Source: Cinclus cinclus (taxonomy: Eukaryota; Chordata; Aves; Passeriformes; Cinclidae). Taken from it: a DNA stretch of 64,000 nucleotides. The notes beneath the pieces were generated by a model. The model searched no databases and was not told the origin of the DNA. It saw nothing but the letters and a program-made list of their open reading frames with translations. The position numbers were made by a program, and so were the translations under genes. Positions 59,298 through 64,000 of the stretch are shown one piece after another. The DNA is taken from the NCBI RefSeq assembly GCF_963662255.1, contig NW_026912192.1, positions 930,001-994,000 on the forward strand. The letters run 5' to 3'. Positions within the stretch are counted from its first letter, which is position 1, and every line of letters starts with the position of its first letter.

Positions 59298-60676
59298 CTT
59301 AATGTGTAGCCGCAGTTGTTCTAGGCGAGATTGTAGCCGAGAAGCTTTCCGTCTCCATTCACGAGACAAGAAAAGCAGAACGCAATGGTCTAGAGGGTTG
59401 AGAAGAAAAGTGCTCGTAGCGAGCTCGTTGCGGCAGAAGCGAAAGCCAGGAGCAGCGTGCTCGCTGCGAGAAGTAGACGGCGCTTCGCCTCCTTGGGAAG
59501 GAAATGGCGTCTGGGCACGAACGGCAGCCAGCGAAGCTTCAGAACAGCAGGCTGTTCTGCTCAGCGTACGAGCCTGAAGTGAGTGGCAAGGGCTAAGGGG
59601 ACAGTTCCAAGGCATCTAGCTTTCCTGCTAGCAATGCCATTTCTACCCTGCTGTGGAAAACATTGTCCTTTGCCCTTCTGCTCCGAGAGGCAGAGAGCAC
59701 CTCGGCAGACGCAGTGCAGAGGGAAAGGACACAGTATCCGAGGGAGCGTGGCGCTGCTTAGGCGGGCAAAGCAGAAAGGTGCCGCCCGGCACTGGCTTTG
59801 ACTCCCTGAGCTTCCTTGCTAGGACAGCAGCTGCCGAAAGCTGGCAACTAGGCTGCCAGAGTGCAGAATGTCGGCGGTCTGGCACGCCTGCTTGCCGAAA
59901 GCCAGTTTCAGCGAGACAGCGTGCTAGGCTCTGTTTCACAGCACCCTGGAGAACACGCACTTGAAGAATGCCCTCTCTGCTCCGCAAAAGCTCTGCCACA
60001 GTGAAGGTGGAAGAAGCAGCCTGTGGCCACGGGCAGAGCTGGTCAACAGCTGCGCCTAACTTTGCCAAGCTGCGAGAGCATTCTCAGCCGAGTTCTGCTT
60101 TGACAGAGCTATTGCTGAACTTTTGCAGTCCCGGAGGCTGCTGAAACCAAGGCTGTGTTCTGCCTCTTCATTCTTGCCTTCCTGTGCTCCAGCGAGAAGT
60201 GAAGCTCTGGCACGACATTCAGCTTTGCCGCCTCTCTGCACGGAAAGCACTAGACAGAACTAGTGTGCTTCCTGCATGCTCTCTCCTCGCTTTTATGGTC
60301 ACTGCTCTGCTTTTTGCTTGGCAGCGTTCAAAGGGTCCACGGCATACCTCTTGCACAGCGAGAGGTGGCCGGCGAGGAATACTTGCTGGCTTAAGTCGTT
60401 CCATGCTCAAGGCATTCATCAGAGCAGCACAATGCGGGAAAAGAGGGGGGAACATTGCAGGACAAATTTCTATGCTGGAACATGATTGTCTGCGAGACAG
60501 CTCTCCGCAGCGCTAGTATTTGGCCAGGCTGAAATCAGCGCCACGGGAAGCCAATCTGACAAGCGGAGTGCAACGAGCGCGGCGATACGGGGCCACTTGG
60601 CAGGTGGCCGAAGAAAGACGGCTGCCCCGCGAATGTGGTGCCAGAAGGCAAGTTTCAGCAGGGCGTTCCGGGCGAG
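59298..60676 (+). repeat. Satellite copy 44 (type Q)
   Basis: Barcode G/C, CACC, T/G/A/C, A, T, C. Confidence 0.95.
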
Positions 60677-62055
60677 CTTAATGTGTAGCCGCAGTTGTTC
60701 TAGGCGAGATTGTAGCCGAGAAGCTTTCCGTCTCCATTCACGAGACAAGAAAAGCAGAACGCAATGGTCTAGAGGGTTGAGAAGAAAAGTGCTCGTAGCG
60801 AGCTCGTTGCGGCAGAAGCGAAAGCCAGGAGCAGCGTGCTCGCTGCGAGAAGTAGACGGCGCTTCGCCTCCTTGGGAAGGAAATGGCGTCTGGGCACGAA
60901 CGGCAGCCAGCGAAGCTTCAGAACAGCAGGCTGTTCTGCTCAGCGTACGAGCCTGAAGTGAGTGGCAAGGGCTAAGGGGACAGTTCCAAGGCATCTAGCT
61001 TTCCTGCTAGCAATGCCATTTCTACCCTGCTGTGGAAAACATTGTCCTTTGCCCTTCTGCTCCGAGAGGCAGAGAGCACCTCGGCAGACGCAGTGCAGAG
61101 GGAAAGGACACAGTATCCGAGGGAGCGTGGCGCTGCTTAGGCGGGCAAAGCAGAAAGGTGCCGCCCGGCACTGGCTTTGACTCCCTGAGCTTCCTTGCTA
61201 GGACAGCAGCTGCCGAAAGCTGGCAACTAGGCTGCCAGAGTGCAGAATGTCGGCGGTCTGGCACGCCTGCTTGCCGAAAGCCAGTTTCAGCGAGACAGCG
61301 TGCTAGGCTCTGTTTCACAGCACCCTGGAGAACACGCACTTGAAGAATGCCCTCTCTGCTCCGCAAAAGCTCTGCCACAGTGAAGGTGGAAGAAGCAGCC
61401 TGTGGCCACGGGCAGAGCTGGTCAACAGCTGCGCCTAACTTTGCCAAGCTGCGAGAGCATTCTCAGCCGAGTTCTGCTTTGACAGAGCTATTGCTGAACT
61501 TTTGCAGTCCCGGAGGCTGCTGAAACCAAGGCTGTGTTCTGCCTCTTCATTCTTGCCTTCCTGTGCTCCAGCGAGAAGTGAAGCTCTGGCACGACATTCA
61601 GCTTTGCCGCCTCTCTGCACGGAAAGCACTAGACAGAACTAGTGTGCTTCCTGCATGCTCTCTCCTCGCTTTTATGGTCACTGCTCTGCTTTTTGCTTGG
61701 CAGCGTTCAAAGGGTCCACGGCATACCTCTTGCACAGCGAGAGGTGGCCGGCGAGGAATACTTGCTGGCTTAAGTCGTTCCATGCTCAAGGCATTCATCA
61801 GAGCAGCACAATGCGGGAAAAGAGGGGGGAACATTGCAGGACAAATTTCTATGCTGGAACATGATTGTCTGCGAGACAGCTCTCCGCAGCGCTAGTATTT
61901 GGCCAGGCTGAAATCAGCGCCACGGGAAGCCAATCTGACAAGCGGAGTGCAACGAGCGCGGCGATACGGGGCCACTTGGCAGGTGGCCGAAGAAAGACGG
62001 CTGCCCCGCGAATGTGGTGCCAGAAGGCAAGTTTCAGCAGGGCGTTCCGGGCGAG
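60677..62055 (+). repeat. Satellite copy 45 (type Q)
   Basis: Barcode G/C, CACC, T/G/A/C, A, T, C. I found no difference from copy 44. Confidence 0.95.
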
Positions 62056-63434
62056 CTTAATGTGTAGCCGCAGTTGTTCTAGGCGAGATTGTAGCCGAGA
62101 AGCTTTCCGTCTCCATTCACGAGACAAGAAAAGCAGAACGCAATGGTCTAGAGGGTTGAGAAGAAAAGTGCTCGTAGCGAGCTCGTTGCGGCAGAAGCGA
62201 AAGCCAGGAGCAGCGTGCTCGCTGCGAGAAGTAGACGGCGCTTCGCCTCCTTGGGAAGGAAATCGCGTCTGGGCACGAACGGCAGCCAGCGAAGCTTCAG
62301 AACAGCAGGCTGTTCTGCTCAGCGTACGAGCCTGAAGTGAGTGGCAAGGGCTAAGGGGACAGTTCCAAGGCATCTAGCTTTCCTGCTAGCAATGCCATTT
62401 CTACCCTGCTGTGGAAAACATTGTCCTTTGCCCTTCTGCTCCGAGAGGCAGAGAGCACCTCGGCAGACGCAGTGCAGAGGGAAAGGACACAGTATCCGAG
62501 GGAGCGTGGCGCTGCTTAGGCGGGCAAAGCAGAAAGGTGCCGCCCGGCACTGGCTTTGACTCCCTGAGCTTCCTTGCTAGGACAGCAGCTGCCGAAAGCT
62601 GGCAACTAGGCTGCCAGAGTGCAGAATGTCGGCGGTCTGGCACGCCTGCTTGCCGAAAGCCAGTTTCAGCGAGACAGCGTGCTAGGCTCTGTTTCACAGC
62701 ACCCTGGAGAACACGCACTTGAAGAATGCCCTCTCTGCTCCGCAAAAGCTCTGCCACAGTGAAGGTGGAAGAAGCAGCCTGTGGCCACGGGCAGAGCTGG
62801 TCAACAGCTGCGCCTAACTTTGCCAAGCTGCGAGAGCATTCTCAGCCGAGTTCTGCTTTGACAGAGCTATTGCTGAACTTTTGCAGTCCCGGAGGCTGCT
62901 GAAACCAAGGCTGTGTTCTGCCTCTTCATTCTTGCCTTCCTGTGCTCCAGCGAGAAGTGAAGCTCTGGCACGACATTCAGCTTTGCCGCCTCTCTGCACG
63001 GAAAGCACTAGACAGAACTAGTGTGCTTCCTGCATGCTCTCTCCTCGCTTTTATGGTCACTGCTCTGCTTTTTGCTTGGCAGCGTTCAAAGGGTCCACGG
63101 CATACCTCTTGCACAGCGAGAGGTGGCCGGCGAGGAATACTTGCTGGCTTAAGTCGTTCCATGCTCAAGGCATTCATCAGAGCAGCACAATGCGGGAAAA
63201 GAGGGGGGAACATTGCAGGACAAATTTCTATGCTGGAACATGATTGTCTGCGAGACAGCTCTCCGCAGCGCTAGTATTTGGCCAGGCTGAAATCAGCGCC
63301 ACGGGAAGCCAATCTGACAAGCGGAGTGCAACGAGCGCGGCGATACGGGGCCACTTGGCAGGTGGCCGAAGAAAGACGGCTGCCCCGCGAATGTGGTGCC
63401 AGAAGGCAAGTTTCAGCAGGGCGTTCCGGGCGAG
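62056..63434 (+). repeat. Satellite copy 46 (Q with 209C)
   Basis: Barcode C/C, CACC, T/G/A/C, A, T, C. Confidence 0.95.
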
Positions 63435-64000
63435 CTTAATGTGTAGCCGCAGTTGTTCTAGGCGAGATTGTAGCCGAGAAGCTTTCCGTCTCCATTCACG
63501 AGACAAGAAAAGCAGAACGCAATGGTCTAGAGGGTTGAGAAGAAAAGTGCTCGTAGCGAGCTCGTTGCGGCAGAAGCGAAAGCCAGGAGCAGCGTGCTCG
63601 CTGCGAGAAGTAGACGGCGCTTCGCCTCCTTGGGAAGGAAATCGCGTCTGGGCACGAACGGCAGCCAGCGAAGCTTCAGAACAGCAGGCTGTTCTGCTCA
63701 GCGTACGAGCCTGAAGTGAGTGGCAAGGGCTAAGGGGACAGTTCCAAGGCATCTAGCTTTCCTGCTAGCAATGCCATTTCTACCCTGCTGTGGAAAACAT
63801 TGTCCTTTGCCCTTCTGCTCCGAGAGGCAGAGAGCACCTCGGCAGACGCAGTGCAGAGGGAAAGGACACAGTATCCGAGGGAGCGTGGCGCTGCTTAGGC
63901 GGGCAAAGCAGAAAGGTGCCGCCCGGCACTGGCTTTGACTCCCTGAGCTTCCTTGCTAGGACAGCAGCTGCCGAAAGCTGGCAACTAGGCTGCCAGAGTG
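63435..64000 (+). repeat. Satellite copy 47, cut by the window edge
   Basis: First 566 bp only; 209C and 221C. The remaining barcode sites lie outside the window. Confidence 0.95.

Larger units (their letters stand above)
1..64000 (+). repeat. Tandem satellite array, 1,379-bp unit, 46.4 copies
   Basis: The same 1,379-bp sequence follows itself head to tail from the first to the last base. For example, the unit start beginning CTTAATGTGTAGCC lies at 1, 1380, 2759 and so on to 63435, and a landmark at 1189 recurs at 63244, exactly 45 periods later. No spacer, inversion, insertion or net length change was seen at any junction. Copies differ at only 23 positions that I could find, and usually by a handful of bases between any two copies. 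Such an array is satellite DNA, known from centromeric, pericentromeric, subtelomeric and sex-chromosome heterochromatin. Which location applies here cannot be read from the sequence. The family is not one I recognise. The unit start is arbitrary and was set at the window start. Confidence 0.98.
44129..64000 (+). repeat. Array domain 4: copies 33-47, Q-rich, order lost
   Basis: All copies for which the block lies in the window (33-46) have CACC. Most are type Q or its 209C form. S/R alternation returns briefly in copies 38-41. Copies 36-37 and 42-43 share rare variants six copies apart. Copies 44-46 are nearly uniform. The domain runs past the right edge of the window. Confidence 0.8.

Noticed and set aside
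1..64000. CRISPR array or ribosomal DNA repeat
   Set aside because: The repeated unit is 1,379 bp with no unique spacers, and nothing resembling rRNA or tRNA conserved stretches was seen.
1..64000. Tandem transposable elements
   Set aside because: There are no terminal inverted or direct repeats at a unit border, no target-site duplications, no poly-A tail, and no transposase or reverse transcriptase motif in any frame.
1..64000. Assembly artefact from looping over one copy
   Set aside because: Copies carry different, linked variants in an ordered pattern with private changes, which a simple loop would not create. Copy number and exact order still need raw-read support.

Overview
The whole window is one uninterrupted head-to-tail tandem array of a 1,379-bp unit: 46 complete copies plus the first 566 bp of a 47th. 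The chosen unit boundary is the first base of the window, so copy n starts at 1 + 1379 x (n-1). Both array ends lie outside the window. No unique sequence, recognisable protein-coding gene, RNA gene, transposon or CRISPR array is visible. This is satellite DNA of a eukaryotic chromosome. The style (kb-scale, moderately GC-rich, CpG-containing unit, with several copy differences that look like CpG decay) suggests a vertebrate, possibly a bird, but the sequence does not prove this and I do not recognise the satellite family.

The copies are nearly identical. No copy gains or loses a base: every landmark recurs at exactly 1,379 bp. I found 23 variable positions within the unit (unit coordinates 185, 209, 221, 261, 609, 610, 649, 662, 668, 676, 683, 767, 832, 889, 918, 975, 1003, 1078, 1158, 1281, 1287, 1291, 1371), most of them shared by several copies. 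These shared variants make a barcode for each copy. In the copy entries it is written in this order: 209/221, then the four-base block 649-662-676-683, then 832/889/918/975, then 1078, 1158, 1291, followed by any private change.

The barcode divides the array into domains. Copies 1-7 (1-9653) all carry block TCGT and form an older-looking domain. Copies 8-18 (9654-24822) are a mosaic transition. Copies 19-32 (24823-44128) form a regular higher-order repeat: strict two-copy alternation (2,758 bp), within which a four-copy unit P-Q-R-S (5,516 bp) is repeated three times in 24823-41370. Copies 33-43 lose strict order and include a probable six-copy (8,274 bp) duplication. Copies 44-47 are again nearly uniform. 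Hybrid copies at the domain borders (8, 18, 33) look like crossover or conversion products.

Inside the unit, positions 262-608 are invariant in all copies, while 609-683 holds eight of the 23 variable sites. The unit also has several short inverted repeats and seven copies of GCGAGA. Many open frames occur on both strands, but they overlap each other, resemble no family I know and change amino acids freely between copies, so I do not call them genes. The most interesting content is the nascent higher-order repeat, with its recombination joints visible, and the unexplained invariant core.
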